From Thermoleophilia bacterium (GTDB taxonomy: Bacteria > Actinomycetota > Thermoleophilia > Miltoncostaeales > Miltoncostaeaceae), in the NCBI GenBank assembly GCA_025455865.1, contig JALOLS010000005.1:1-42227 (forward strand): DNA of 42,227 bases, in the 5' to 3' direction. The notes beneath the pieces were generated by a model that was not told the origin of the DNA, made no database searches, and worked only from the letters and a program-made list of their open reading frames with translations. The position numbers were made by a program, and so were the translations under genes. Below, piece after piece: positions 15,253 to 22,645 of the stretch. How positions within the stretch are numbered: the first letter of the stretch is position 1; every line of letters starts with the position of its first letter.

Positions 15253-15279
15253 TCAAGGTCGGCGCCGGCCTGCCGATGC
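15253..15279 (+). promoter_or_regulatory. Sigma-28-like promoter before fliJ
   Basis: TCAAGGTC (15253-15260), N11, GCCGATGC (15272-15279). The spacing and -10 core GCCGAT are exact. Transcription would begin at about 15286-15287, at the fliJ GTG, giving a leaderless message. That fits the absence of a ribosome binding site in front of fliJ. Confidence 0.6.
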
Positions 15280-15286
15280 TCTTGTC

Positions 15287-15763
15287 GTGACGGCGCGCTT
15301 CGTCTTCCGCCTCGAGCCGGTGCTCGAGCTGCGCGAACGCCGCGAGGAGCTTGCCCAGGGCGAGCTCGCGCGGGCGATCGGCGCGCTGGCCGCCCAGCAG
15401 GAGGCGGCGATCGCCGCCGAGCGCGAGGTCGAGGCCCGCCTGGCCGCCATGCGCGGCCTCCAGGGCGGGGTGGTGGAGATCGCCCGCCTGCGGGCCGCCC
15501 ACGACGGGCTCCAGCACGCCCGGCGGGTGGCCGACCACGAGCGGCAGGGCGTGGCGCACATGGAGGCCGTGGCCGCCGACCGCCAGGGCGACCTGGTGCG
15601 CGCGAGCCAGGACCGGGAGGCGCTCGCGCGACTGCGCCGCCGCCAGCTCGCCGACCACGAGCAGGAGTCCCGGCGACGGGAGGCCGTGGTCCTGGACGAG
15701 ATCGGCCTGCGCCGCCACATGCGCGCGCGCCTCGGGCCCGTGCCCGGGACGGCGTCGGCATGA
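15287..15763 (+). CDS. fliJ: Flagellar export protein FliJ
   Basis: The 158-aa protein begins with the typical FliJ pattern FVFRLEPVLELRERREE and continues as one long Ala/Arg/Glu coiled coil with no membrane segment. FliJ is the central stalk of the export ATPase and an escort for chaperones. The GTG start at 15287 has no Shine-Dalgarno sequence and lies just at the predicted transcription start. In most genomes fliJ directly follows fliI; here the envelope block intervenes. Its stop overlaps the transglycosylase start (ATGA). Confidence 0.9.
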   Translation: MTARFVFRLEPVLELRERREELAQGELARAIGALAAQQEAAIAAEREVEARLAAMRGLQGGVVEIARLRAAHDGLQHARRVADHERQGVAHMEAVAADRQGDLVRASQDREALARLRRRQLADHEQESRRREAVVLDEIGLRRHMRARLGPVPGTASA

Positions 15764-16479
15764 GCGTCGCCGAGGTCGCCGCCCGCGTGGAGCAGATCCG
15801 GGCGCTGGCCGCCCCGCCGCCGCCGCCGGTCCCGGCCGCCGCCCAGCCGCAGTCCGGGGCCTTCGCCCAGCAGCTGACCCAGGCCCTCGGCGCCCCGGCG
15901 GGGGGGACGCCCGTCGCGTCGCCCGCCCCGTCGCCGAGCACGGCCGGCATGCCGGCCGGCTGGCCGCAGAGCCAGGTCGGCCCCCAGGCGGTGGCGACCC
16001 CGGCCCCGGCCGCGACGGCCCCGGCCCCGGCCATCCCGGCCGCCACGACCCCCGCCGCTCCGGCCGCGGCCGACGGCGCGGTGCCGGCGGAGCTCAGGCC
16101 GCTCATCCAACGGGCCGCCGAGGCCAACGGGATCGAGCCCGCGCTCCTCGCCGCCGTCGCCCGGGCCGAGAGCGACTTCGACCCGCAGACGACCTCGCCC
16201 GCGGGCGCGCAGGGGCTCATGCAGCTCATGCCCGCCACCGCCCGGTCGATGGGCGTGACCGACCCGATGGACCCCGGCCAGAGCCTGATGGGCGGCGCGC
16301 GCTACCTGCGCGGGCTGCTCGACCGGTTCAACGGCGACCGGACCCTGGCGCTGGCCGGCTACAACGCCGGCCCGAACGCCGTGGCCCGGGCCGGCGGGGT
16401 GCCGCCGTACGCGGAGACCCAGGCCTACGTGCCGCGGGTGCTCGGCTACTACGACCACTACCGGGGCGCCGGATCGTGA
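15760..16479 (+). CDS. Flagellum-linked lytic transglycosylase (SLT domain)
   Basis: The 239-aa protein has an N-terminal helix (VAEVAARVEQIRALAAPPPP), an Ala/Pro-rich linker to about residue 110, and a C-terminal SLT domain. The domain shows LLAAVARAESDFDPQTTSP with catalytic Glu137, GAQGLMQLMPATARSMGV, and ALAGYNAGPNAV. It cleaves peptidoglycan to let the rod and hook through the wall, the job FlgJ performs in Proteobacteria. There is no classical signal peptide, so export through the flagellar gate is plausible but inferred. It is coupled to fliJ. Confidence 0.9.
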   Translation: MSVAEVAARVEQIRALAAPPPPPVPAAAQPQSGAFAQQLTQALGAPAGGTPVASPAPSPSTAGMPAGWPQSQVGPQAVATPAPAATAPAPAIPAATTPAAPAAADGAVPAELRPLIQRAAEANGIEPALLAAVARAESDFDPQTTSPAGAQGLMQLMPATARSMGVTDPMDPGQSLMGGARYLRGLLDRFNGDRTLALAGYNAGPNAVARAGGVPPYAETQAYVPRVLGYYDHYRGAGS

Positions 16480-16513
16480 GCGCGCTCCATGACGAGGGGA
16501 AGGTGAGGATGCG

Positions 16514-17737
16514 ATGACCCAGGCACAGCTCGCGCCGCCGGTGGCGGCCGCGGGCCCGGGGACGCCCGTCAGGGCGGGACGCGCGGGGGATGAGCCCGCG
16601 GCGCCCGCGAGGGACGGGACCACCGACTTCCTGGCCGTCCTGGCCGGGCTGGTCGAGACCCTGGCTCCGCCGCCCGCCGAAGGCGCAGACACCGCAGCCG
16701 GACCCGCCCAAGGGGAGCTGCAGCAGGACCCCGCCGCCGACGCCGGCGGGGAGGCAGGGGAGGGCCTCGCGGGCCTCGTCGCGATCATCGCGCCGTCCGG
16801 GCTCGTCGCCCACGCCGGCCGCCACGCCACGGGCACCCCGGCCGAGGCCGCCGCGGGGTCCGCCCCGGTGCGGGGCGACCTGCCGGCCCAGGCCCAGGCC
16901 CCGGCGCACGCCGCGGTGATGGTGCTGGACGCGCCCGAGGCCGCCCCGGCGGGCCCGGGCACCCCGGCGCCCACCCCGCACGCGGCCGTGGTGCGCTTCG
17001 AGATCCGGCTCCCGGCCGAGGCCCCCGCGGTCCCGGCCACCCCGGCGCCCACCCCGGCGCCGGCGGCCCCGGCCGCGGCCGATGTGGACATCGTGGCCCC
17101 GGTCACGCCGCCGGCCACGCCGGCCCCGGCCGCCGATCCGGCCACCGCCGCCCCGGCGCCGGCCCCCGCCGCGCCGGCGACCCCGCCGGCCGCCGCCCCG
17201 GCGCCGGCCGACGACGCGCCCGCCCCGCCGGCGCCCGCCCCGGCCGCCGCGCCGGCCCCGGCCGCCGCCACCGCGCCCGCCCCGGCCCCCGCGGCCGCCG
17301 AGCGGCCGCATGCGCCCCGGGACGTGGCCCAGGACATCGAGATGCGGCTGCGGGTGTGCGTGCGCGACCACGGCCGGGTGCTCAAGCTCTCGCTGCGGCC
17401 CCCGGAGCTCGGGAACCTGCAGATCACCGTGGTCCGCCACGAGGGCACCCTGCAGGCCCAGATCGTCGCCGAGCGGCCCGAGGCCGTGCGGCTGCTCGAG
17501 CGGGCGCTCCCACAGCTGCAGGACCTGCTCACCGACCGCGGTCTCTCCCTCGGCGCGTTCGACGTCGCCTACCGCGACGACCGGCGCGATGCCGGTGCCG
17601 AGCCGGGCGGCCACGCCTGGGGACGGCGGGGCCGCGAGGACGGCGAGCGCGTGGGGCCGGCGGTCGCCGCGCCCGTGCCGGTGACCACCCCGGTCCGCGA
17701 CCAGGCCGGCGCCGACGGCGTCGACCTCCTGGCGTGA
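16514..17737 (+). CDS. fliK: Flagellar hook-length control protein FliK
   Basis: The 407-aa protein has a long low-complexity Ala/Pro region (residues about 150-265) typical of FliK rulers. The conserved C-terminal Flg_hook domain follows: VLKLSLRPPELGNLQITVV, then GTLQAQIVAERPEAVRLLERALPQL and LTDRGLSL. FliK measures hook length and switches FlhB from rod/hook to filament substrates. ATG 16514 is preceded by GGGGAAGGTGAGG. flgD follows 10 bases downstream. Confidence 0.92.
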   Translation: MTQAQLAPPVAAAGPGTPVRAGRAGDEPAAPARDGTTDFLAVLAGLVETLAPPPAEGADTAAGPAQGELQQDPAADAGGEAGEGLAGLVAIIAPSGLVAHAGRHATGTPAEAAAGSAPVRGDLPAQAQAPAHAAVMVLDAPEAAPAGPGTPAPTPHAAVVRFEIRLPAEAPAVPATPAPTPAPAAPAAADVDIVAPVTPPATPAPAADPATAAPAPAPAAPATPPAAAPAPADDAPAPPAPAPAAAPAPAAATAPAPAPAAAERPHAPRDVAQDIEMRLRVCVRDHGRVLKLSLRPPELGNLQITVVRHEGTLQAQIVAERPEAVRLLERALPQLQDLLTDRGLSLGAFDVAYRDDRRDAGAEPGGHAWGRRGREDGERVGPAVAAPVPVTTPVRDQAGADGVDLLA

Positions 17738-17747
17738 GGAGGGGACG

Positions 17748-18176
17748 ATGAGCGACATCCCCCCCGTCACCGGCGCCTACCAGCCGGTCACGAACGACCC
17801 GACCGCGGCCAAGCCGCGCAACGACCCGTTCTCCCAGCAGGGGTTCCTCAACCTGCTGGCCGCGCAGATGCGCAGCCAGAACCCGCTGGAGCCGCTCAAG
17901 GACACCGAGTTCCTGGCCCAGATGGCCCAGTTCCAGACCTATGAGCAGGTGGCCAAGCTCAACCAGGGCATGTCCGCGCTCAACCTGGGCGGCCAGCTCG
18001 GGCAGGGCGCGGCGCTGATCGGTCGCGAGGTCACCTACGTCAAGGACGACGGCACCACGAACACCGGCACGGTGCAGCGCGTGCTGGTCGATCCCCAGAC
18101 GCGCGGGGTCACCGTGGTGGTCGACGGCACGCCCGTCGCCATCGAGCGGGTGGCCGAGATCGGGGCGCAGGGATGA
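17748..18176 (+). CDS. flgD: Flagellar hook capping protein FlgD (short form)
   Basis: The 142-aa protein carries the FlgD N-terminal core: QGFLNLLAAQMRSQNPLEP, then DTEFLAQMAQFQTYEQV. A short beta-rich tail (LIGREVTYVKDDG and TVVVDGTPVAIERV) resembles the FlgD Tudor-like part but lacks the full Ig-like domain of longer FlgD proteins. It is the scaffold cap for FlgE assembly and is discarded afterwards. ATG 17748 has GGAGGGGACG upstream. It overlaps the next gene by 4 bases. Confidence 0.93.
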   Translation: MSDIPPVTGAYQPVTNDPTAAKPRNDPFSQQGFLNLLAAQMRSQNPLEPLKDTEFLAQMAQFQTYEQVAKLNQGMSALNLGGQLGQGAALIGREVTYVKDDGTTNTGTVQRVLVDPQTRGVTVVVDGTPVAIERVAEIGAQG

Positions 18177-18574
18177 GCGACCCCCGCATCCAGGCCGCGG
18201 GCGCGGTCGGCCCGGCCGCCGCCCCCGACGCCGCCCGGGCCGCGCGCCCGGCCGGCGGCCCGGCGCGGCCCGGCGAGTTCGACCGGCTGCTCCGGGCCAA
18301 CCTGGACCCGGCCGCGTCCGAGCCCCTGCGCTGGAGCGCGCACGCCCGGAGCCGGCTGGTCCAGCGCGGCATCCAGGTCACCCCCGAGGTCGTCCAGCGC
18401 CTGGACGGCGCGGTGGCCCGGGCCCAGGCCAAGGGGTCCCGCGAGAGCCTCGTGCTCGTGGACCAGATGGCGTTCGTGGTGAGCGTGCGCAACCGCACGG
18501 TCATCACCGCCGTCGACCAGGCCGGGATGAAGGACCACGTGTTCACCAACATCGACAGCGCGGTGCTCTCCTAG
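18173..18574 (+). CDS. TIGR02530-family flagellar operon protein
   Basis: The 133-aa protein has a disordered N-terminus (residues 1-45) and a conserved C-terminal domain: WSAHARSRLVQRGIQVTPEV, AVARAQAKGSRESLVLVDQM, and VVSVRNRTVITAVDQ ending KDHVFTNIDSAVLS. These match the small family found between flgD and flgE in Firmicutes-type flagellar operons. Its function is not established; a role in hook assembly is inferred from this fixed position. ATG 18173 overlaps the flgD stop. Confidence 0.88.
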   Translation: MSDPRIQAAGAVGPAAAPDAARAARPAGGPARPGEFDRLLRANLDPAASEPLRWSAHARSRLVQRGIQVTPEVVQRLDGAVARAQAKGSRESLVLVDQMAFVVSVRNRTVITAVDQAGMKDHVFTNIDSAVLS

Positions 18575-18656
18575 GCCGCAGGCAACCCCCGGCGGCCGGG
18601 CTGGACCTCATGCGAGGGGGCCCGCCGCCACCATCTCCCGAAAGGACCCTCTCGCC

Positions 18657-19511
18657 ATGATGCGCTCGATGTTCTCCGGGGTCAGCGGCCTGCGGACCCA
18701 CCAGACCATGATGGACGTGCTCTCCTCCAACATCTCCAACGTCAACACGTTCGGCTACAAGAGCCAGCGCACCACCTTCAAGGACGCGCTCACCCAGAAC
18801 CTGGCCGGCGCGGGCGCGCCGACCGCCAACATGGCCGGCACCAACCCGCGCCAGGTCGGCCTGGGCATGACGCTCTCGTCGATCGACAACCTGATGACCC
18901 AGGGCAACGCCCAGAGCACCGGGTCGGTCACCGACGTGATGATCCAGGGCGACGGCTTCTTCCGGCTGGCCCGGGGCACCGACTTCACCGCCGACAACCT
19001 GAACGCCGGCGTGGACGGCTACTTCACCCGCGCGGGCAACTTCACGTTCGACGCCAACGGGTACCTGGTCAACGCGCAGGGCCTCTACGTGGTGGGCTAC
19101 AACACCGCCGGCGCGAACCCCGGCACCCAGCTCATCCGCCTGAAGGTCGACCCGGCGACCACCCAGGCCATCAACGTGGCGGCCAACGGGGCCGTGAGCC
19201 AGATCGACAACGCCGGCACGTCGACCACGATCGGCTTCCTGTCGCTGGCGAAGTTCAACAACTCCTCCGGCCTCGAGCGGGCGGCCGACAACCTGTGGCG
19301 GGTCTCCAACAACTCCGGCGCCCCCATCGCCGGCACCCCGGGCGGCACCGGCCTGGGCCAGGTGGTCCCCGGCGCGCTCGAGATGAGCAACGTCGACCTC
19401 GCGCTCGAGTTCACCAACATGATCATCGCCCAGCGCGGCTTCCAGGCCAACGGCAAGGCCATCACCGCCTCGGACGAGATGCTCCAGGAGCTGGTGAACC
19501 TGAAGCGGTAG
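18657..19511 (+). CDS. flgE: Flagellar hook protein FlgE (short form)
   Basis: The 284-aa protein has the rod/hook N-terminal signature MFSGVSGLRTHQTMMDVL, then NISNVNTFGYKSQRTTFKD. A central FlgE/F/G domain contains VMIQGDGFFRLARG and YFTRAGNFTFDANGYLVNAQG. The C-terminal motif includes ALEMSNVDLALEFTNMIIAQ followed by FQANGKAITASDEMLQELVNLKR. Position after fliK-flgD-TIGR02530 identifies it as hook rather than distal rod. It is short like Bacillus-type FlgE. AAAGGA at 18641-18646 precedes ATG 18657; an ATG directly follows as a second option. Confidence 0.9.
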   Translation: MMRSMFSGVSGLRTHQTMMDVLSSNISNVNTFGYKSQRTTFKDALTQNLAGAGAPTANMAGTNPRQVGLGMTLSSIDNLMTQGNAQSTGSVTDVMIQGDGFFRLARGTDFTADNLNAGVDGYFTRAGNFTFDANGYLVNAQGLYVVGYNTAGANPGTQLIRLKVDPATTQAINVAANGAVSQIDNAGTSTTIGFLSLAKFNNSSGLERAADNLWRVSNNSGAPIAGTPGGTGLGQVVPGALEMSNVDLALEFTNMIIAQRGFQANGKAITASDEMLQELVNLKR

Positions 19512-19533
19512 GCGCCCGCCGCACCGCACGCCC

Positions 19534-19563
19534 CGACGGGCCCCGCCTCGGCGGGGCCCGTCG
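19534..19563 (+). terminator. Hairpin after flgE
   Basis: A perfect 13-bp stem (19534-19546 with 19551-19563) with loop CTCG follows flgE by 22 bases. A short pyrimidine-rich sequence, GTCTTC, comes next. It separates the hook operon from the flbD-mot unit. Confidence 0.7.
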
Positions 19564-19583
19564 CGTCTTCGGAACCCCGTTCC

Positions 19584-19611
19584 TCAGGCGGGCACCCCCC
19601 GGCTCCGATGG
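19584..19611 (+). promoter_or_regulatory. Weak sigma-28-like promoter before flbD
   Basis: TCAGGCGG (19584-19591), N12, TCCGATGG (19604-19611). It has one -35 mismatch, one -10 mismatch and one extra spacer base relative to the strong copies. It follows the flgE hairpin by about 20 bases and would give a leader of about 50 bases before the flbD GTG. Confidence 0.35.
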
Positions 19612-19667
19612 TGTGACTGCCGGCGGCGTGCGTGCCCGCGCGCCGCGCAGGCGGAAAGGACGCCGGA

Positions 19668-19880
19668 GTGATCACCCTGCACAAGCTCCACGGCGAGCGC
19701 CTCGTGCTCAACGCCGAGCTCATCGAGAGCGTCGAGGCGGTGCCCGACACGCTCATCACGCTGGTCAACCACCGCCGGGTGGTGGTCAGCGAGAGCGTGC
19801 AGGACGTGGTCGACGCGGTGGTCCGCTACCGGCGCCGGGTGGCCGCCGCGCCCCTCGTGGCCGCGGTCGTGGCCGAGTAG
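19668..19880 (+). CDS. flbD: FlbD/SwrD-family flagellar protein
   Basis: The 70-aa protein begins with the diagnostic ITLHKLHGERLVLNAELIES, followed by VPDTLITLVNHRRVVVSESV and VVDAVVRYRRR. This Gram-positive-type FlbD (SwrD in Bacillus) lies next to motA/motB and is linked to stator torque; it is unrelated to the Caulobacter response regulator of the same name. GTG 19668 is 7 bases after GGAAAGGA (19653-19660). The longer ATG 19632 form adds a non-conserved basic leader. Confidence 0.9.
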   Translation: MITLHKLHGERLVLNAELIESVEAVPDTLITLVNHRRVVVSESVQDVVDAVVRYRRRVAAAPLVAAVVAE

Positions 19881-19890
19881 GAGCGCGCGC

Positions 19891-20712
19891 ATGGCCGTCC
19901 CCGTCGGGTTCGTCATCGCCTTCATCGGGATCTTCGTCGGGATGATCCTGAAGGGCGGCACCTTCGCCGCCATCATCAGCATCCCGGCGGCCCTCATGGT
20001 GGCCGGGGGCACGTTCGGCGCCTGCGTGGCCTCGTTCAGCCTGAACGAGGTCATCGGCTCGATCAAGGCGATGTTCGGGGTCGCGTTCAAGGAGCGCAAG
20101 GAGCGCCGCCCGGAGCTCATCGACTCGCTGGTGGGCTTCTCGGAGAAGGCCCGCCGCGAGGGCCTCCTGGTGCTGGAGGACGACGCCAAGAACGTCGATG
20201 ACGAGTTCCTGCGCAAGGGCGTGCAGCTGGTCGTCGACGGCACCGACCCGGAGCTGGTGCGCGACATCCTCGAGACCGAGGTCGAGGGGATGGAGACCCG
20301 CCACCGGGTCTACCAGGACATCTACAAGAACGCCGGGGCCTTCGCGCCCACCGTGGGGATCCTGGGCACCGTGCTCTCGCTGGTGTCGGTGCTGCAGCAC
20401 CTGGACAAGCCCAACACCCTCGGCCCGTCCATCTCCGCCGCGTTCCTGGCCACCTTCTACGGCGTCTTCTCGGCCAACATCATCTTCATCCCGGTGCAGA
20501 ACGCGCTGAAGAAGCGCACCCAGCAGGAGGCCGAGGAGCGCACGCTGATGATCGAGGGCATCCTCTCGATCCAGAGCGGCGACAACCCCCGCGTGCTGGC
20601 CCAGAAGCTCAAGAGCTTCCTGCCGCCGGCGCTCCGGACCGGCGAGGACGACGAGGGTGGCGCGGCGCGCGCCGGCGGGGACGAGCGCGAGCGCGAGCGC
20701 GAGGCGGCATAG
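19891..20712 (+). CDS. motA: Flagellar motor stator protein MotA
   Basis: The 273-aa protein has four membrane helices: near residues 3-22, 26-50, 148-170 and 182-204. Between the second and third is a cytoplasmic loop with KARREGLLVLEDDAKNVDDEF, whose charged residues contact FliG. The third-helix motif GAFAPTVGILGTVLSLVSVL contains the conserved prolines/glycines of MotA/TolQ/ExbB channels. The C-terminal tail is highly charged. It forms the ion channel with MotB, whose gene starts 3 bases after the stop. Confidence 0.95.
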   Translation: MAVPVGFVIAFIGIFVGMILKGGTFAAIISIPAALMVAGGTFGACVASFSLNEVIGSIKAMFGVAFKERKERRPELIDSLVGFSEKARREGLLVLEDDAKNVDDEFLRKGVQLVVDGTDPELVRDILETEVEGMETRHRVYQDIYKNAGAFAPTVGILGTVLSLVSVLQHLDKPNTLGPSISAAFLATFYGVFSANIIFIPVQNALKKRTQQEAEERTLMIEGILSIQSGDNPRVLAQKLKSFLPPALRTGEDDEGGAARAGGDEREREREAA

Positions 20713-20715
20713 CCC

Positions 20716-21516
20716 GTGGCTCGCAAGGCGCACCACGAGGAGCACCCCGACGAGCGGTGGCTGATCACCTACGCCGACCTGCTCACCCTGATGTTCGTGC
20801 TGTTCATGGTGCTCTTCAGCGTCGCCAGCGTGAACACCACCAAGTTCGAGCTGCTCAAGAAGAGCCTCTCGGAGGCCTTCTCGTTGACCGACTTCGGTGG
20901 CGGCGGCGCGGCGGTCCTGCCCGAGAAGAGCTCATCGCAGGCGAGCCCGGTGGCCAGCGGCTTCCCGACCATCGCGCCGACCACCAGCCCGCAGGCCTCC
21001 AGCACGCTGCTGGACTCGACCCCGGCGCAGGCCATGGAGAGCGCCCAGCTCGACGAGGCCAAGCGGCGGATCGACGCCGCCGCGACGCGGGCGGGGCTCG
21101 ACGGGGCCATCCGGACGCAGGTGGACCGCCGCGGCCTTGCGGTGCGCCTCATGACCGACGATGTGCTGTTCGAGTCGGGCACCGCGACCCTGAGCGGCGC
21201 CGCGCCGGCGCTGCTCGATCCGATCGCGGCCGCGCTGCGCGGGCTGCCCAACCCGATCCGGGTGGAGGGGCACACCGACGCGCGCCCGATCGCGACGGCG
21301 GCGTTCCCGTCCAACTGGGAGCTCTCCGGCGGCCGGGCCGGCGCGGTGGTGCGTCACCTGGCCGGGCGCGGGGTGCCGCAGGGCCGCATCGAGATGGTGG
21401 GCTACGCCGACACCCGGCCGGTGGGCCCGAACGACACCGACTCCGGCCGCCGGCAGAACCGGCGGGTCGACGTGCTGGTGGAGCGGATCCAGGGCGAGCC
21501 GGGGAGCGGGCCGTGA
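20716..21516 (+). CDS. motB: Flagellar motor stator protein MotB
   Basis: The 266-aa protein has one N-terminal membrane helix containing YADLLTLMFVLFMVLFS, with the essential ion-binding Asp21. A Ser/Thr/Gln-rich plug and linker (residues about 55-110) follow, then an OmpA-type peptidoglycan-binding domain with IRVEGHTDARPI, NWELSGGRAGAVVRHL and GRRQNRRVDVLVE. It anchors the stator to the cell wall. A tyrosine precedes the Asp, a feature of many H+ and Na+ stators, so the ion is not decided. GTG start, 3 bases after motA. Confidence 0.95.
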   Translation: MARKAHHEEHPDERWLITYADLLTLMFVLFMVLFSVASVNTTKFELLKKSLSEAFSLTDFGGGGAAVLPEKSSSQASPVASGFPTIAPTTSPQASSTLLDSTPAQAMESAQLDEAKRRIDAAATRAGLDGAIRTQVDRRGLAVRLMTDDVLFESGTATLSGAAPALLDPIAAALRGLPNPIRVEGHTDARPIATAAFPSNWELSGGRAGAVVRHLAGRGVPQGRIEMVGYADTRPVGPNDTDSGRRQNRRVDVLVERIQGEPGSGP

Positions 21517-21565
21517 CCCGCGCCGCCGCCCCCGTCGTCCGACCACGCCAGGGAGGGCCGTCCGC

Positions 21566-22027
21566 GTGAAGAAGATCCTCGGCAACAAGAAGCTCCTCAT
21601 CATCATCATCCTCGTCCCGGTCATCGCGGCCGTGGTCCTGAAGATGTTCGTGCTCAAGCCGCCGCCGCCGGACGAGAAGAAGCTCGCCAAGACCCCCGGG
21701 CCGGTCTACGCGCTCTCCGAGCCGTTCGTCGTGAACCTGAAGGCCGACGGCGGCACGCCGCACTTCGCGAAGCTCGGCATCGCCCTCCGGGTGAGCGAGC
21801 TCTCGGCCGCCATGGTGCCCCCGGCCGAGGGCGCCGAGGGGGCGGCGATGGAGGAGGAGCCCGAGATCCGCGACATCGTGATCGCCACCGTGTCGAAGCT
21901 GACCCCGGAGCGCCTGCTCTCCGCGCGGGGGCGGACCGAGGTCAAGCACGCCATCCGGCGGCGGGTGAACGAGGACATGGAGCTCAAGATCACCGACGTC
22001 TACTACACCGAGTTCGCGGTGCAGTAG
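21566..22027 (+). CDS. fliL: Flagellar basal body-associated protein FliL
   Basis: The 153-aa protein has a Lys-rich start, one membrane helix (LLIIIILVPVIAAVVLKMFV), and the FliL outer domain: LSEPFVVNLKADGG, FAKLGIALRVSE, RDIVIATVSKLTPERLLS, and the ending ITDVYYTEFAVQ. FliL rings surround and stabilise MotAB stators. GTG 21566 follows GGGAGGG at 21551-21557. Its stop lies within a hairpin shared with the converging minus-strand kinase gene. Confidence 0.93.
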   Translation: MKKILGNKKLLIIIILVPVIAAVVLKMFVLKPPPPDEKKLAKTPGPVYALSEPFVVNLKADGGTPHFAKLGIALRVSELSAAMVPPAEGAEGAAMEEEPEIRDIVIATVSKLTPERLLSARGRTEVKHAIRRRVNEDMELKITDVYYTEFAVQ

Positions 22028-22048
22028 CCACCGGGGCGACGGGGCTAC
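22024..22048. terminator. Shared hairpin overlapping two convergent stop codons
   Basis: GTAGCC plus CCG (22024-22029, 22031-22033) pair with CGG plus GGCTAC (22040-22048), with one bulged A and a 6-base loop. The fliL stop (22025-22027) and the minus-strand kinase stop (22045-22047) are both inside the stem. A compact bidirectional terminator is likely, though no T-run is present. Confidence 0.45.
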
Positions 22049-22452
22049 GCGCCGATCAGCGGCCCGTGCTGCATCTCGATGCGCACGATGGTGCCGCGGC
22101 CGTTGCTCTCGATCTCCATGTGGTCCACCAGTTGGCGGACGATCCACAATCCCCGCCCGCGCCGGTTCAGGGGCGCCGGCGGGTGCGTGCGCGCCACGTC
22201 GACCCACTGGAAGCCGTCGCCGTGGTCGAGCACCTCGATCTCCAGCCGGCCGTCCACCCGGGCGGTCACCACGATCGGCGGCCGGCCGTGCTCCTGGGCG
22301 TTGGCGATCAGCTCGTCCAGGGCGAGGGCCAGGTCGCCGGCCCGGTCGGCGTAGCCGCCCCGCTCGGCCAGCTCCGAGACGGCACGCCGCACGGCGCCGA
22401 TCTCGGCGGGATCTGCGGTCAGGGCCGCCCGGAAGTGCTCGCGGTGCTCCAT
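22045..22452 (-). CDS. RsbW/SpoIIAB-like anti-sigma serine kinase (HATPase_c_2)
   Basis: The 135-aa protein is a single GHKL ATPase domain. The N-box is ALDELIANAQEHG, the G1 box EVLDHGDGFQWV and the G2 box RRGRGLWIVRQLVDHMEI. This is the layout of RsbW/SpoIIAB-type switch kinases, which bind sigma factors and phosphorylate STAS antagonists, and of the many actinobacterial relatives. It sits on the opposite strand between fliL and fliM, the only interruption of the stator-to-switch run. No STAS, PP2C or sigma gene is adjacent, so its partner is unknown. No good ribosome site precedes ATG 22452. Confidence 0.82.
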   Translation of the reverse strand: MEHREHFRAALTADPAEIGAVRRAVSELAERGGYADRAGDLALALDELIANAQEHGRPPIVVTARVDGRLEIEVLDHGDGFQWVDVARTHPPAPLNRRGRGLWIVRQLVDHMEIESNGRGTIVRIEMQHGPLIGA

Positions 22453-22564
22453 GTGGTCACGGGAGGGGCGGACCTCCGGCCCGGACCCCCGGGGAAGCGT
22501 AGGGGAGGCCACCGCGCGGCGCAGCGGCCGTCGGCCGCCGCCACCCCCGGGCATGGTCCGCGCC

Positions 22565-22591
22565 TCAACTTGGCCCCCGCCCGGCCGATGC
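22565..22591 (+). promoter_or_regulatory. Sigma-28-like promoter before fliM
   Basis: TCAACTTG (22565-22572), N11, GCCGATGC (22584-22591). The spacing and -10 core are exact. The predicted start near 22598 leaves a 48-base leader before the fliM TTG. The -10 core also forms an inverted repeat, GCCGAT-GCG-ATCGGC (22584-22598), which could be an operator or coincidence. Confidence 0.6.
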
Positions 22592-22645
22592 GATCGGCGT
22601 AGTGACGCCCGTCCGGCCACGCTCGCCCCGACCCGTGGAGCCACG

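Noticed and set aside
17040-17310. GC-rich repeats in fliK as a tandem-repeat or CRISPR-like array
   Set aside because: The pattern is irregular Ala/Pro codon repetition within a coding frame, normal for the FliK ruler region; no direct repeat with constant spacers is present.
18608-18634. Sigma-28-like element before flgE (TCAT-N15-GCCACC)
   Set aside because: The spacing fits, but only half of the -10 core matches and one -35 base is off; it is too weak to claim.
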